Positions 45,809-53,007 of a DNA stretch of 64,000 nt are shown here, one piece after another (the stretch's first letter is position 1; each line of letters starts with the position of its first letter). Origin of the DNA: Tepidicaulis sp002389665 (GTDB taxonomy: Bacteria; Pseudomonadota; Alphaproteobacteria; Parvibaculales; Parvibaculaceae). A model generated the notes under the pieces. The model made no database searches, had not been told where the DNA came from, and was given only the letters and a program-made list of their open reading frames with translations. The stretch covers positions 186,001-250,000 of the forward strand of contig NZ_OZ244942.1 in assembly GCF_965222285.1 (NCBI RefSeq), given 5' to 3'. Both the position numbers and the translations under genes were made by a program.

Positions 45809-45919
45809 AAAAACGCTTGGAATGCGCTCCTTCAATCATGAGCACGATTCTAGGCGACGGTTTCCTGTTGTCAACTGCTTGGTGCAGTGCGCAGGACTTT
45901 GAGCCGATGCCGAAAGCAA

Positions 45920-46987
45920 ATGGAAATTACTGGATGTAAAATTCACGCTGGCAACGAGGCTGTTGTTGCAAAAGGTTTCGTGAAACGTGCCGGCAACTTT
46001 GAGGCAGTGAACATGCTTGCAGAAGAATTTGCCGGAGAACCTGGTTACGCATCGATCAAGGCTTTCGCTCTTGTGGGAATGGCGTTCTCGCTCCTGGAGC
46101 CGGACCTGCCTGGTAAAGCCAAGGAAGTTCTGATCGTGTTGATCCAGCACACGCAGCGGGATACGTGGAAAACCGGAAACGTCAAAACCACTATCAGCAA
46201 TGCACGTCTTGCCGGTCTTTGCGGCCTGACTGAGCGATCCGCCAGAAGGCTACTGGGCCAGTTGGAGGAGCATGGATGGCTGGTGCGCCGCTACACAAAT
46301 GCCAATCAGCGGTATGGCGCTGGCGGTATTGACTTGCGCCCTCTCGCGCGACGATTGCCGGAGCTCGAAAATGCTCTTGTGGAATTTGATGACAAGAAAC
46401 GCAAAGAGCGGGAACGGTTAAGCGAAGAGCGCATTGATCTTCCGGCTCCTTCAGGAAGCCCGGACGATCCCGACCAGGAGAAGTCCTTCCGTGCCCGACG
46501 GGTGGATACGGACGTCCACCTAAACCTTTACAATAAAACCTCTGGTCTTACAGACCTTGTACAAGGGCAAGCAGAAGGGAGACGGCCGAGCCCTCCCCCT
46601 GTCCAATTTCACTCCTCTCGATCTGACAGCGACAAGGACCTCGTCTGTCTGATGACTGAAGCCTCCCCCACCTTGCAGCGGCAATTGTCGAGCGACCATC
46701 TTGAGGAGCTGCTTTGCGGTGATCCGTCGCCTTCGGCCATTCAGGAGGTGTCGAGGTCGATTGTCTGGCTGCTACGCCAATACGTTCGGATAAGGCCCGA
46801 GGTATGGCAAAAAGCAGTTGCCAAACACGGCTGGGCGGCGCTGGCTGCAGTCCTTGTCGCAGTCGATAAGCGCGGCATCAAAAATCCAGCGGCCTATCTC
46901 TACTCAATGCTGCAATCTTCAATCCTGCGGAAAACGATCCATCATAATCTGCGAGCGCTTAGCCAGCAGGATGGCGGCCACGCCTGA
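45920..46987 (+). CDS. RepC-like plasmid replication initiator
   Basis: About 355 residues. A central winged helix (R-L-A-G-L-C-G-L-T-E-R-S-A-R-R-L-L then W-L-V-R-R-Y and G-G-I-D-L-R-P-L) matches the RepC initiator of alphaproteobacterial repABC plasmids. The C-terminal block (G-W-A-A-L-A-A-V-L-V-A-V then N-P-A-A-Y-L-Y-S-M-L) also fits RepC. No repA/repB partitioning genes precede it. The start is uncertain: ATG 45920 or GTG 45887 in the same frame. It is followed at once by a tandem 10-bp array that may be its origin. Confidence 0.72.
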   Translation: MEITGCKIHAGNEAVVAKGFVKRAGNFEAVNMLAEEFAGEPGYASIKAFALVGMAFSLLEPDLPGKAKEVLIVLIQHTQRDTWKTGNVKTTISNARLAGLCGLTERSARRLLGQLEEHGWLVRRYTNANQRYGAGGIDLRPLARRLPELENALVEFDDKKRKERERLSEERIDLPAPSGSPDDPDQEKSFRARRVDTDVHLNLYNKTSGLTDLVQGQAEGRRPSPPPVQFHSSRSDSDKDLVCLMTEASPTLQRQLSSDHLEELLCGDPSPSAIQEVSRSIVWLLRQYVRIRPEVWQKAVAKHGWAALAAVLVAVDKRGIKNPAAYLYSMLQSSILRKTIHHNLRALSQQDGGHA

Positions 46988-47019
46988 TTTTTCAAGCCAC
47001 CTAAGTGTCTGTGATCCAA

Positions 47020-47089
47020 AGCGATTGTCGGAGTTTGCCAAAGTTTGCTGGAGATTGCCTGTGTTTGCCGGAGTTTGTCGGACTTTGTC
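47020..47089. repeat. tandem 10-bp iteron-like array, left part
   Basis: Seven contiguous 10-base units with consensus GGAGTTTGCC begin 33 bases after the RepC-like stop: AGCGATTGTC, GGAGTTTGCC, AAAGTTTGCT, GGAGATTGCC, TGTGTTTGCC, GGAGTTTGTC and GGACTTTGTC. Phase is kept throughout, and the array breaks off at CGATATGG. A period of one helical turn beside an initiator gene suggests an origin. Confidence 0.8.
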
Positions 47090-47090
47090 C
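47084..47090. repeat. candidate attL core (TTTGTCC)
   Basis: The last array unit plus the next base reads TTTGTCC. The same 7 bases occur at 63957-63963, exactly where the array resumes. Both sit at the borders of the cargo that ends with a serine recombinase. Confidence 0.5.
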
Positions 47091-47099
47091 GATATGGCC

Positions 47100-47516
47100 C
47101 TTTCGTCGCAGGGTAGGATTTGGCAGGTGCCCACCCGACGTAGCTGTATTGGCGAGCCGTTTATTCACACGCTCCGCCGTGCTCAACGGATGGTAGTGCG
47201 CGCGTGCGCTAGGAAGTTTCCTCCGGAGATTACGTAGGGCGACATTTTGAAACTGAGAAGGGCGCTACCAGTAGCAAATTGAATGAATTGTCTGCGGTTC
47301 AGACGGGTTTGCGGAGTTTTTCTTAGCTGATCATTTGTGGGGTGATGGCTGGTGCAGGAAATCACGTTCAACACAAAAATATTGCTCTGATGAGCCAATT
47401 ATATTCGTTTGTCAGGACTTGCCGAACCCACCAATCTTGCGTGAGAAGACAAATGTCATATTCGAGCGCAGCGCTTCAAATGTCTATGAAGCGCCGCTTC
47501 CTACGCATGAGAGGCA
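47100..47516. other. non-coding stretch at the left end of the cargo
   Basis: About 415 bases with no supportable gene. Short frames on both strands lack ribosome sites and protein-like composition. No clear hairpin or repeat is seen. Confidence 0.5.
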
Positions 47517-48068
47517 ATGAAGATCTCAAAACTACCTCAGGACGTAGATCCTACTACACCTCCAAAAAGCACTGAAGGGCAGCAAGAGGCCATAGATGTG
47601 AGCTCATCACCCTGCCTGCGGCAGGAAATGGGTGGGACGTACTTCGGATATATGCCGCACGACGAGCTTGTTGATTTTCTGAACTTATTGCTGGAGGCGG
47701 AACGGGCGGGTGCCCGGGTTTGCGCGCGCCTGGCCGTTGACGCGCCGACTACAGAGTTACGCAGAAAGCTCCGAGAGGTGCAGCAAGATGAAGTCTACAG
47801 TTGCGGCTTATTGATCAAGGCACTGCAAACAATCGACGCCGAGATTTCGCTAAAGGTGGGCGACTTCTATGAGAAAGTGATGGCCCTTGAAACTCTCGCC
47901 GAGCGTTTGACTTTGCTCAACCGTGGGCAAGAGTGGGTGGAAAAAAAATTACGCCGAGGTTTGCCGCAGATTGAGGATTTCCGCATTCGTGATCAGCTGC
48001 AAGAAATGCTTGTTCGGCATGAAGTCAATATCCGTGAAATGGAAATTCAGCTTGCCAATTTTCCCTAA
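47517..48068 (+). CDS. DUF6306-like helical protein
   Basis: A 183-residue soluble protein. Its core begins E-L-V-D-F-L-N-L-L-L-E-A-E-R-A-G-A-R-V, followed by R-E-V-Q-Q-D-E-V-Y-S near 98. This is the pattern of DUF6306, thought to form a ferritin-like helical bundle. Acidic and His residues at helix positions (E near 62, E-x7-H) could bind metal. No function is established. It ends 23 bases upstream of the sigma-factor promoter and runs in the same direction. Confidence 0.68.
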   Translation: MKISKLPQDVDPTTPPKSTEGQQEAIDVSSSPCLRQEMGGTYFGYMPHDELVDFLNLLLEAERAGARVCARLAVDAPTTELRRKLREVQQDEVYSCGLLIKALQTIDAEISLKVGDFYEKVMALETLAERLTLLNRGQEWVEKKLRRGLPQIEDFRIRDQLQEMLVRHEVNIREMEIQLANFP

Positions 48069-48090
48069 CTAAGCGCGGTACAGAAAGTTT

Positions 48091-48118
48091 GCATCCAACG
48101 CATGGAACGGTGGGTAGT
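48091..48118 (+). promoter_or_regulatory. ECF-type promoter of the sigma gene
   Basis: GCATCC, a 16-base spacer, then GGTAGT. The same two elements at the same spacing recur before the ferritin-like gene (49073-49100). Identity extends to GCATCCAA and GTGGGTAGT. The site lies 47 bases upstream of the sigma start, which fits autoregulation. Confidence 0.7.
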
Positions 48119-48164
48119 AGCTACGGGAAAACTGTGACATCGCCAGATGATGGTGAGGAAAGCG

Positions 48165-49064
48165 ATGAAAACTCATAATGCCCGCCCTTATTCCGGCATG
48201 CCGAAAGATGTTCTTGAGAATATGAAGGTCGAACAGTTTTTGGCTGAAATCTCGGCCGGCAATGCCCAAGCTCTGCACAGTCTTTATAGCTTGTTGAGTC
48301 CCCTTCTCTATGGACTTAGCCTACGAATAACGAGGGACCCTGTCTTGGCCGAAGATGCTCTGCAGGAGGGGTTTCTCAGAATATGGAGGTCTTCGACCCT
48401 GTTTGATCCTCGGAAAGGCTCAGGTATGGGCTGGGTCATAACAATTATCCGCAATAGGGCCCGAACTGCAGCCAGGCGTTCAGCGAGGCAACACGTTGAG
48501 GTCGGAAGCCCTAGTTATCTTGAAGCCCTTCCATCGGAGGATTTGAGTGGGCTCGATAGAGTGGTGATGGGAGAGGCTGTATTGCGGGTGCATACATGTT
48601 TGGGAAAACTGCCAGATCAAACCAGAGATGCAATTCAATTGGCCTTCTTTGACGGTCTGACACATCAGGAACTCTCACAAAAATTGAGCGTACCGCTGGG
48701 AACAATAAAGAGCTGGATTAGGCGCGGCCTGGCGCAAATGAAAACCTGTGTGTCCGGATCAGAAAATATCTCCCTTCTCGACCTTTTGGCTGGTGAGCAC
48801 GTGCTGGGCGCACTGCCTTTTCAGGTAGAAAATGCGTTTGAGCGCAGGCGTGAGCGGGATGCCGTATATTGTGTGGCTGCTGATTGGTGGCAGGATCAAT
48901 TTGCGTATGTTGCGATGGCTATCAAACCAGTGACGCCGCCGCGGCGTATTTGGCAAAGCATTGATGAAGCCGTCTCTGTAACTCGAAATCGCGAAGCAAT
49001 CAGTTGGGAGTGGTGGTTGCTCCCCGCGGCTATTGCGGGGGTTTTGTTGTTTCAAATGTTTTGA
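48165..49064 (+). CDS. ECF sigma factor fused to a membrane-anchored anti-sigma domain
   Basis: A 299-residue chain. Residues about 20-180 form an ECF sigma factor: sigma-2 with D-A-L-Q-E-G-F-L-R-I-W, then sigma-4 with L-P-D-Q-T-R-D-A-I-Q-L and L-S-V-P-L-G-T-I-K-S-W-I-R-R. Residues about 195-270 match the cytoplasmic domain of RskA-type anti-sigma factors (L-A-G-E-H-V-L-G-A-L-P ... P-V-T-P-P-R-R-I-W). A single hydrophobic helix (about 282-299) ends the protein. Normally these are two genes; here they are one frame with no periplasmic part. The ATG at 48165 has TGAGGAA 5 bases upstream. Confidence 0.82.
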   Translation: MKTHNARPYSGMPKDVLENMKVEQFLAEISAGNAQALHSLYSLLSPLLYGLSLRITRDPVLAEDALQEGFLRIWRSSTLFDPRKGSGMGWVITIIRNRARTAARRSARQHVEVGSPSYLEALPSEDLSGLDRVVMGEAVLRVHTCLGKLPDQTRDAIQLAFFDGLTHQELSQKLSVPLGTIKSWIRRGLAQMKTCVSGSENISLLDLLAGEHVLGALPFQVENAFERRRERDAVYCVAADWWQDQFAYVAMAIKPVTPPRRIWQSIDEAVSVTRNREAISWEWWLLPAAIAGVLLFQMF

Positions 49065-49072
49065 CGCTGGCT

Positions 49073-49100
49073 GCATCCAAAATTGTTTGCCGTGGGTAGT
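49073..49100 (+). promoter_or_regulatory. ECF-type promoter of the ferritin-like operon
   Basis: GCATCC, a 16-base spacer, then GGTAGT. The elements match those before the sigma gene while the spacer differs, as expected for a sigma recognition site and not a copied segment. It lies 35 bases upstream of the ferritin-like start. Confidence 0.7.
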
Positions 49101-49135
49101 TCCTTTTGACTGCATCATACTCGAAGGAGCTAAAT

Positions 49136-49705
49136 ATGACCCAATCATCAGCGAAATCCGTCGACAATTTGCGTCGCAGCTTTTTGAAAAATACGGGTGG
49201 CCTCGTATTAAGCGCTGCGGCCGTTTCTGTGATGGGAAACGTGCGCGTTGCATCGGCTTCAGGGAAGGCTGCGGAGGCGGATATCACAATCCTCAATGGG
49301 GCAATATCAGCGGAGCGAGAAGCTGTTGCGGCGTATGCTCTGGGTATCGCCAGTGGGCTATTGAGTAAATCCGTTTCTGCTCTTGCGACCGATTTCAAGG
49401 GTCATCATGAGCAACATGCAGAGGCGCTTATCAGTGCAGTAAAAACGTTGGGGGGCGCGGAGGTAACGGAACCAGAGTCCTATAATTTCCCGGCCGATCA
49501 GCTCAAATCCGAAGCCGATGTTCTCAAATTTGCAGCGGGGCTGGAAAAAGGGGCAGTGAGCGCGTACCTCGGCGCTGTGCCCATTCTCGGTGACCGCGAA
49601 CTCGCGCAGGTGGCGGCTTCAATTTTGGGCGACGAAGCCATGCATTGGGCAACTTTGCGTGGAGCTCTCGGCATGCACCCTGTTCCCGTTGCTTTTATGT
49701 CATGA
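49136..49705 (+). CDS. exported ferritin-like domain protein
   Basis: A 189-residue protein with a Tat-type signal (R-R-S-F-L-K-N-T-G-G, then a hydrophobic stretch and A-S-A). A four-helix ferritin-like domain follows. Metal-ligand candidates are E in S-A-E-R-E-A-V near 60, H-H-E-Q-H-A-E near 92, E-K-G-A-V near 142, and D-E-A-M-H-W near 172, a di-iron arrangement. Such periplasmic proteins may store iron or handle peroxide. GAAGGAG lies before the ATG. Its stop overlaps the next gene (ATGA). Confidence 0.8.
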   Translation: MTQSSAKSVDNLRRSFLKNTGGLVLSAAAVSVMGNVRVASASGKAAEADITILNGAISAEREAVAAYALGIASGLLSKSVSALATDFKGHHEQHAEALISAVKTLGGAEVTEPESYNFPADQLKSEADVLKFAAGLEKGAVSAYLGAVPILGDRELAQVAASILGDEAMHWATLRGALGMHPVPVAFMS

Positions 49706-50127
49706 GTATATCGAGCCAACCCGCATCCGCAGTGATCTTAAAATGGGGGAGTGTGGCAGTGTTTGTGTTTGCCGCACTTCTATCCAATTCCACCCATGCT
49801 GTTGAGTTTGCTTCAGGGGAGCAAGTTTTCTCCAGGTGTCGGGCTTGCCATGCTCTTGCTAGAAACCGGGTGGGGCCAGCCTTGTGCGGCGTTGTAGGAC
49901 GTAAAGCTGGATCAATGCCTAAATATCCATACTCCCGAGCGATGGCGGATTGGGGCAAGGTATGGACAGAAAATGAGCTTTCTTCCTTTTTGGAGGATCC
50001 CATGAAAGCTAGACCCGGAACCAAGATGGGGTATGCCGGTATTAAAAACGATCAGGAGAGATTGGCATTGATCAAATTTCTGGCTGCGGCTGCCGTAAAC
50101 TCAGACCTGTGTGCAGCCGACAACTGA
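49702..50127 (+). CDS. class I c-type cytochrome
   Basis: A 141-residue secreted cytochrome c. A signal peptide (about 12-33) precedes one heme site, C-R-A-C-H, near residue 50. The distal Met is in T-K-M-G-Y near 112, giving His/Met ligation as in cytochrome c2/c550. The start at 49702 overlaps the ferritin-like stop, so the two are translationally coupled. It may move electrons to or from the ferritin-like iron centre or the downstream nitrite reductase. Confidence 0.87.
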   Translation: MSISSQPASAVILKWGSVAVFVFAALLSNSTHAVEFASGEQVFSRCRACHALARNRVGPALCGVVGRKAGSMPKYPYSRAMADWGKVWTENELSSFLEDPMKARPGTKMGYAGIKNDQERLALIKFLAAAAVNSDLCAADN

Positions 50128-50148
50128 TATTTAGGAACGCGATTAAAA

Positions 50149-50775
50149 ATGAGCCCTTTTGAAAGTGATATTGGTTCTGCCAATGACTGCGAAATTCTAC
50201 CTTTTGAAGCCCATCAGCGCGAGGTGGCGGAAGACGCCATACGTGACCTGCTGAAGTGGATTGGCGAAGATACTGGTCGCGAAGGGCTGCTTGGGACCCC
50301 TGGGAGAGTGGTTCGTGCCTTTGAGGAATATTTTTCTGGCTACAAAGTTGATCCACGCGAGTATTTGAAGACCGTTTTCACTGAAATAAATGGGTATGAT
50401 GACATGGTCGCTCTCACCCATATCCCGTTTATTAGTCATTGCGAGCATCATATGGCACCGATCATCGGTGAAGCGCATGTTGCATATCTACCTCGCAATG
50501 CTGCCGTCGGCATAAGCAAGCTGGCACGGGTTGTCGAAGGCTATGCGCGCCGTCTGCAGATTCAGGAGCGTTTAACTACACAAATTGGCAAGGCAATTGA
50601 GGAAGTTCTAGCTCCAGAGGGTGTTATCGTGATGGTTGAAGCGACGCACCATTGTATTTCCGCTCGAGGGATCGGGAAAACGGGATCGAAACTCGTATCA
50701 CGTTACATGACGGGGCGTTTCCGTACCGACCCATCCTATCGGCAGCTCTTTGAGCTGAAAATTGCCCGGCAATAG
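50149..50775 (+). CDS. folE: GTP cyclohydrolase I
   Basis: A 208-residue zinc enzyme of the FolE (type IA) family, making dihydroneopterin triphosphate from GTP. Zinc ligands are in S-H-C-E-H-H near residue 103 and T-H-H-C-I-S near 165. The G-I-G-K-T-G-S substrate block follows. It sits 21 bases after the cytochrome gene, so it is probably in the sigma-controlled operon. An extra folE on a mobile island is unusual; the chromosomal copy is not in the window. Confidence 0.92.
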   Translation: MSPFESDIGSANDCEILPFEAHQREVAEDAIRDLLKWIGEDTGREGLLGTPGRVVRAFEEYFSGYKVDPREYLKTVFTEINGYDDMVALTHIPFISHCEHHMAPIIGEAHVAYLPRNAAVGISKLARVVEGYARRLQIQERLTTQIGKAIEEVLAPEGVIVMVEATHHCISARGIGKTGSKLVSRYMTGRFRTDPSYRQLFELKIARQ

Positions 50776-50790
50776 CAAAATGCCGGGCAA
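50762..50790. terminator. stem-loop between convergent folE and rnk-like genes
   Basis: A perfect 10-base stem (TTGCCCGGCA with TGCCGGGCAA) that includes the folE stop codon. On the minus strand it is followed by ATTTTC, so it may end the rnk-like transcript better than folE. Confidence 0.55.
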
Positions 50791-50837
50791 GTGTAGGTGC
50801 AAGGGATCGATCTTAGTTTGCTCTGGTACGCATCAAG

Positions 50838-51251
50838 CTAGTCCGCGGGTTTCACATTATGTACGGTCAGCAAACGAGTTTCCCCGGCTCGGTTCTGCCA
50901 TTGCATGTGTGAGCCTGCGGACAACCCGATGAGCGCCACTCCAATTGGTGTGAGCACAGAAATCCGGCGTGCTGCGATGTCTGCATCTTCCGGAAAAGAT
51001 AGAATGACATTCTGTGGATGCCTGATTGAGCCGCTCGTAAAAGTAATATCTGATCCGATATTGATGATGTTCTCCGGCATTTCTTCATGCGCAACAAAAT
51101 TCCCGCGATCAAGCTCCTCAAGCAGACGTTCTGAAATGTCCGATAGGGTGCGAGAGGTGGAAAAAGCAAGGTCGCGTAAACGAGTTTCATGCAGGCGATC
51201 GAAAGTTACGGGAGGAAGGGCATTCTGCATTGGTGATTTGGTCTGAGACAT
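50838..51251 (-). CDS. Rnk/GreA-C-terminal-domain regulator, copy A
   Basis: A 137-residue protein. The N-terminal half is a helical D-x-x-x-L-x-x-L region. The C-terminal half (I-G-S-D-I-T-F to V-L-T-P-I-G-V-A-L-I-G-L) is the FKBP-like domain shared by Rnk and GreA/GreB. Rnk binds RNA polymerase in the secondary channel and affects nucleoside diphosphate kinase in E. coli. The ATG at 51251 gives the usual length. A diverged second copy lies 83 bases upstream on the same strand. Confidence 0.78.
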   Translation of the reverse strand: MSQTKSPMQNALPPVTFDRLHETRLRDLAFSTSRTLSDISERLLEELDRGNFVAHEEMPENIINIGSDITFTSGSIRHPQNVILSFPEDADIAARRISVLTPIGVALIGLSAGSHMQWQNRAGETRLLTVHNVKPAD

Positions 51252-51333
51252 AGCATTACCTATTTTGCGAAGGGCGGATCGTTTCGCCTGCGAAGGCATG
51301 GAGAAGGCGGATCAATACACACCATTGAAGATC

Positions 51334-51957
51334 TTACGCAGCACTAGGGCCCGGTGAACCGCCAGAGCCAGCGGGTGCGTTTATTTGCCGTGGGCGTAAA
51401 AAGTCGAGCACCTTTCCCCCCAGTTTGATCGATGAAGGGCTGCTAGGGTGCCTGAAATTATCTTTGCTAGCCTGCCCTTGGGGCGATCCTGGACGCGAAA
51501 GCGGTAACCGCCTTGGCTGCTTGACCGCGTGCAGCGTTACGTAAGTGAAATTGCCGTCCGCCTTCAATAAGGCAGCGCTTTGGCCACTTCCCATGCCCAA
51601 CAGGGTAATTCCCAGAAGGGAAAAAATCTCGAGGGTCTGATCAGCAGCGCTGTGCGACGTGTTTCGGATCAGCCTGCGTTGGCAGTTCGATTGGCCTTCG
51701 ATCGAGAACGTTACAAAGCTATCGGATGTAGCGACATGACCGTCTATGTCCTGTGGAAAGACCGTGCGCGTGCGGGTCATTTTATGACGTGCCAGACGGC
51801 GCAGAAGCAAGGCGCTTTCACCTTGTGTTACAGGATCGTTTTCCAGAAAATCTTCTAGTAGCGCATAGTCACTGGTCGTCAGAATCGCGAAACTATTGTC
51901 CTGTTTTCTGAATTTTGACCAATTTTTGAAAAGCGTTTGTTCTTTGTGAATAGGCAT
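51334..51957 (-). CDS. Rnk/GreA-C-terminal-domain regulator, copy B
   Basis: A 207-residue diverged relative of the neighbouring gene. It starts with I-L-T-T-S-D-Y-A-L-L-E-D-F-L and continues to an FKBP-like half ending I-F-S-L-L-G-I-T-L-L-G-M-G-S-G. Beyond residue 145 it has a 60-residue Pro/Ser/Arg-rich tail not found in Rnk, probably disordered. Same strand as copy A and likely cotranscribed. Pairs of such genes occur around denitrification genes in some proteobacteria, but the role there is not known to me. Confidence 0.65.
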   Translation of the reverse strand: MPIHKEQTLFKNWSKFRKQDNSFAILTTSDYALLEDFLENDPVTQGESALLLRRLARHKMTRTRTVFPQDIDGHVATSDSFVTFSIEGQSNCQRRLIRNTSHSAADQTLEIFSLLGITLLGMGSGQSAALLKADGNFTYVTLHAVKQPRRLPLSRPGSPQGQASKDNFRHPSSPSSIKLGGKVLDFLRPRQINAPAGSGGSPGPSAA

Positions 51958-52438
51958 GGCAATTCCCGCTCCGCCACCTCAATGGCGAACTAGTTTTCGA
52001 TGATTTTGCAGTGGGAATGTCCCCGAGAGCGGAAATGCACATATGTGCGCCGCCTCGGGGCTATGTGCCTACGAGGAGCGAGCCTGCCTGAAGCAGAAAG
52101 CGGTTATGTAGTGTAAAGCTCTTCATAATGATCTGATCATCTATCAGGAAAAAATATTGTCAAGCTCGCAGGTAAGTTTGCGTCGTATCGCGGCGCTTTG
52201 ACGCGTATGCGTCCTAATGTGCAGAGACGGCAAGCAGTGATGTGATCCGGGGATTGACCATTTCCTTTTCTTCTGTAGAAGTGGTTTCCATTATGTACGA
52301 TCTTCTCCCATACCGTACCGCAAGTGCCTGTTGCTTTCAGCCGGGCTATTAACCCGGACATGCGTGCCAGCGTGTCCGGGCCTTTCTCTCAATTTTTTTC
52401 CGTAAACTAATCACTTCCGCCCGTTCTGCGGCGGAGTA
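51958..52438. other. intergenic region with attenuator-like leader
   Basis: About 480 bases with no supportable gene. Near its right end CCCGGACA (52353-52360) pairs with TGTCCGGG (52373-52380), and a T7 run follows 10 bases later. The same CCCGG can pair instead with CCGGG at 52341-52345, giving two exclusive hairpins about 60 bases before the PtsN-like start. Confidence 0.4.
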
Positions 52439-52924
52439 ATGGTGATCGATATGAAAATCGCCGGCCTTTTTTTTGAGGTCGACGTTACGCGTGACCTTCG
52501 CTCGACATCGAAGCGCGCCGCATTTGTTCGCGTAACGGAGAGAATTTCCCAAATTCATTCCAGATTGAATCCTGATGAGTTGCTAGATGAATTGTGGGAG
52601 CGTGAGAAACTTGGAGTAACGGCACTAGGTTTCGGGATTGGGTGTCCGCATTCCATCTTAGATAAAATCTCTTATCCCTTTATGAATATCACCCAGCTTG
52701 CGCGTCCAGTCGACTATGGAGCGCAGGATGCAGTGCCGGTCGACTTATTGGTTTGCTTGCTTGGGCCTGCTCGTTGTGTGCCCCAGTTTCGAATTGCCCT
52801 TTCAACACTTTGCTTGCGTATGCGGGATGCGCGGGTGAGAGCGGCTTTCCGACATGCCCAATTGGCCATTGATGTGCATGGTGCTCTAGATGTAAATGCA
52901 TCACATCGCAGGAGTATTGCTTAA
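52439..52924 (+). CDS. PtsN-like EIIA(Ntr) domain protein
   Basis: Up to 161 residues (a GTG at 52442 or ATG at 52451 are alternative starts). The fold is that of PTS EIIA of the fructose/Ntr class. The phospho-acceptor region G-F-G-I-G-C-P-H-S replaces the usual G-I-A-I-P-H-G but keeps the His (near residue 72). D-L-L-V-C-L-L-G-P-A matches the following core strand. EIIA(Ntr) proteins act by phosphorylation-dependent binding to kinases and transporters. It stands directly upstream of the ncg-nirK promoter. Confidence 0.7.
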   Translation: MVIDMKIAGLFFEVDVTRDLRSTSKRAAFVRVTERISQIHSRLNPDELLDELWEREKLGVTALGFGIGCPHSILDKISYPFMNITQLARPVDYGAQDAVPVDLLVCLLGPARCVPQFRIALSTLCLRMRDARVRAAFRHAQLAIDVHGALDVNASHRRSIA

Positions 52925-52926
52925 AT

Positions 52927-52943
52927 AGGTATGCATAATACCT
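52927..52943. promoter_or_regulatory. putative NsrR operator 1 upstream of ncgA
   Basis: AGGTAT-GCATA-ATACCT is a perfect dyad with a 5-base centre just upstream of a TTGACA -35 element. The same dyad with the same spacer length recurs at 52976-52992. nsrR is encoded 4.4 kb downstream in the same cluster. Confidence 0.65.
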
Positions 52944-52948
52944 TTTTG

Positions 52949-52977
52949 TTGACACGCACCCCTCCTCCCAATAAAAG
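52949..52977 (+). promoter_or_regulatory. sigma-70-type promoter of ncgABC-nirK
   Basis: A consensus -35 (TTGACA, 52949-52954), a 17-base spacer, and a weak -10 (TAAAAG, 52972-52977). Operator 1 lies just before the -35 and operator 2 overlaps the -10 and start site, so a bound repressor would block polymerase. Confidence 0.6.
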
Positions 52978-52992
52978 GTATTTTAGATACCA
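52976..52992. promoter_or_regulatory. putative NsrR operator 2 upstream of ncgA
   Basis: AGGTAT-TTTAG-ATACCA repeats the first dyad with an unrelated 5-base centre; only the last base breaks symmetry. It overlaps the predicted -10/start region. Confidence 0.65.
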
Positions 52993-53007
52993 GTTATGGA
53001 GGGTCGC

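Noticed and set aside
47020..47089. Considered as a CRISPR array
   Set aside because: Units are 10 bases and contiguous with no spacers, and no cas genes are present.
47183..47398. Short frames on both strands right of the 10-bp array
   Set aside because: No ribosome site, no family, and mutually overlapping frames of similar length.
52921..53007. Looked for an FNR/NnrR box (TTGAT-N4-ATCAA) before ncgA
   Set aside because: No such site is seen. The dyads have AGGTAT arms and fit a different regulator.
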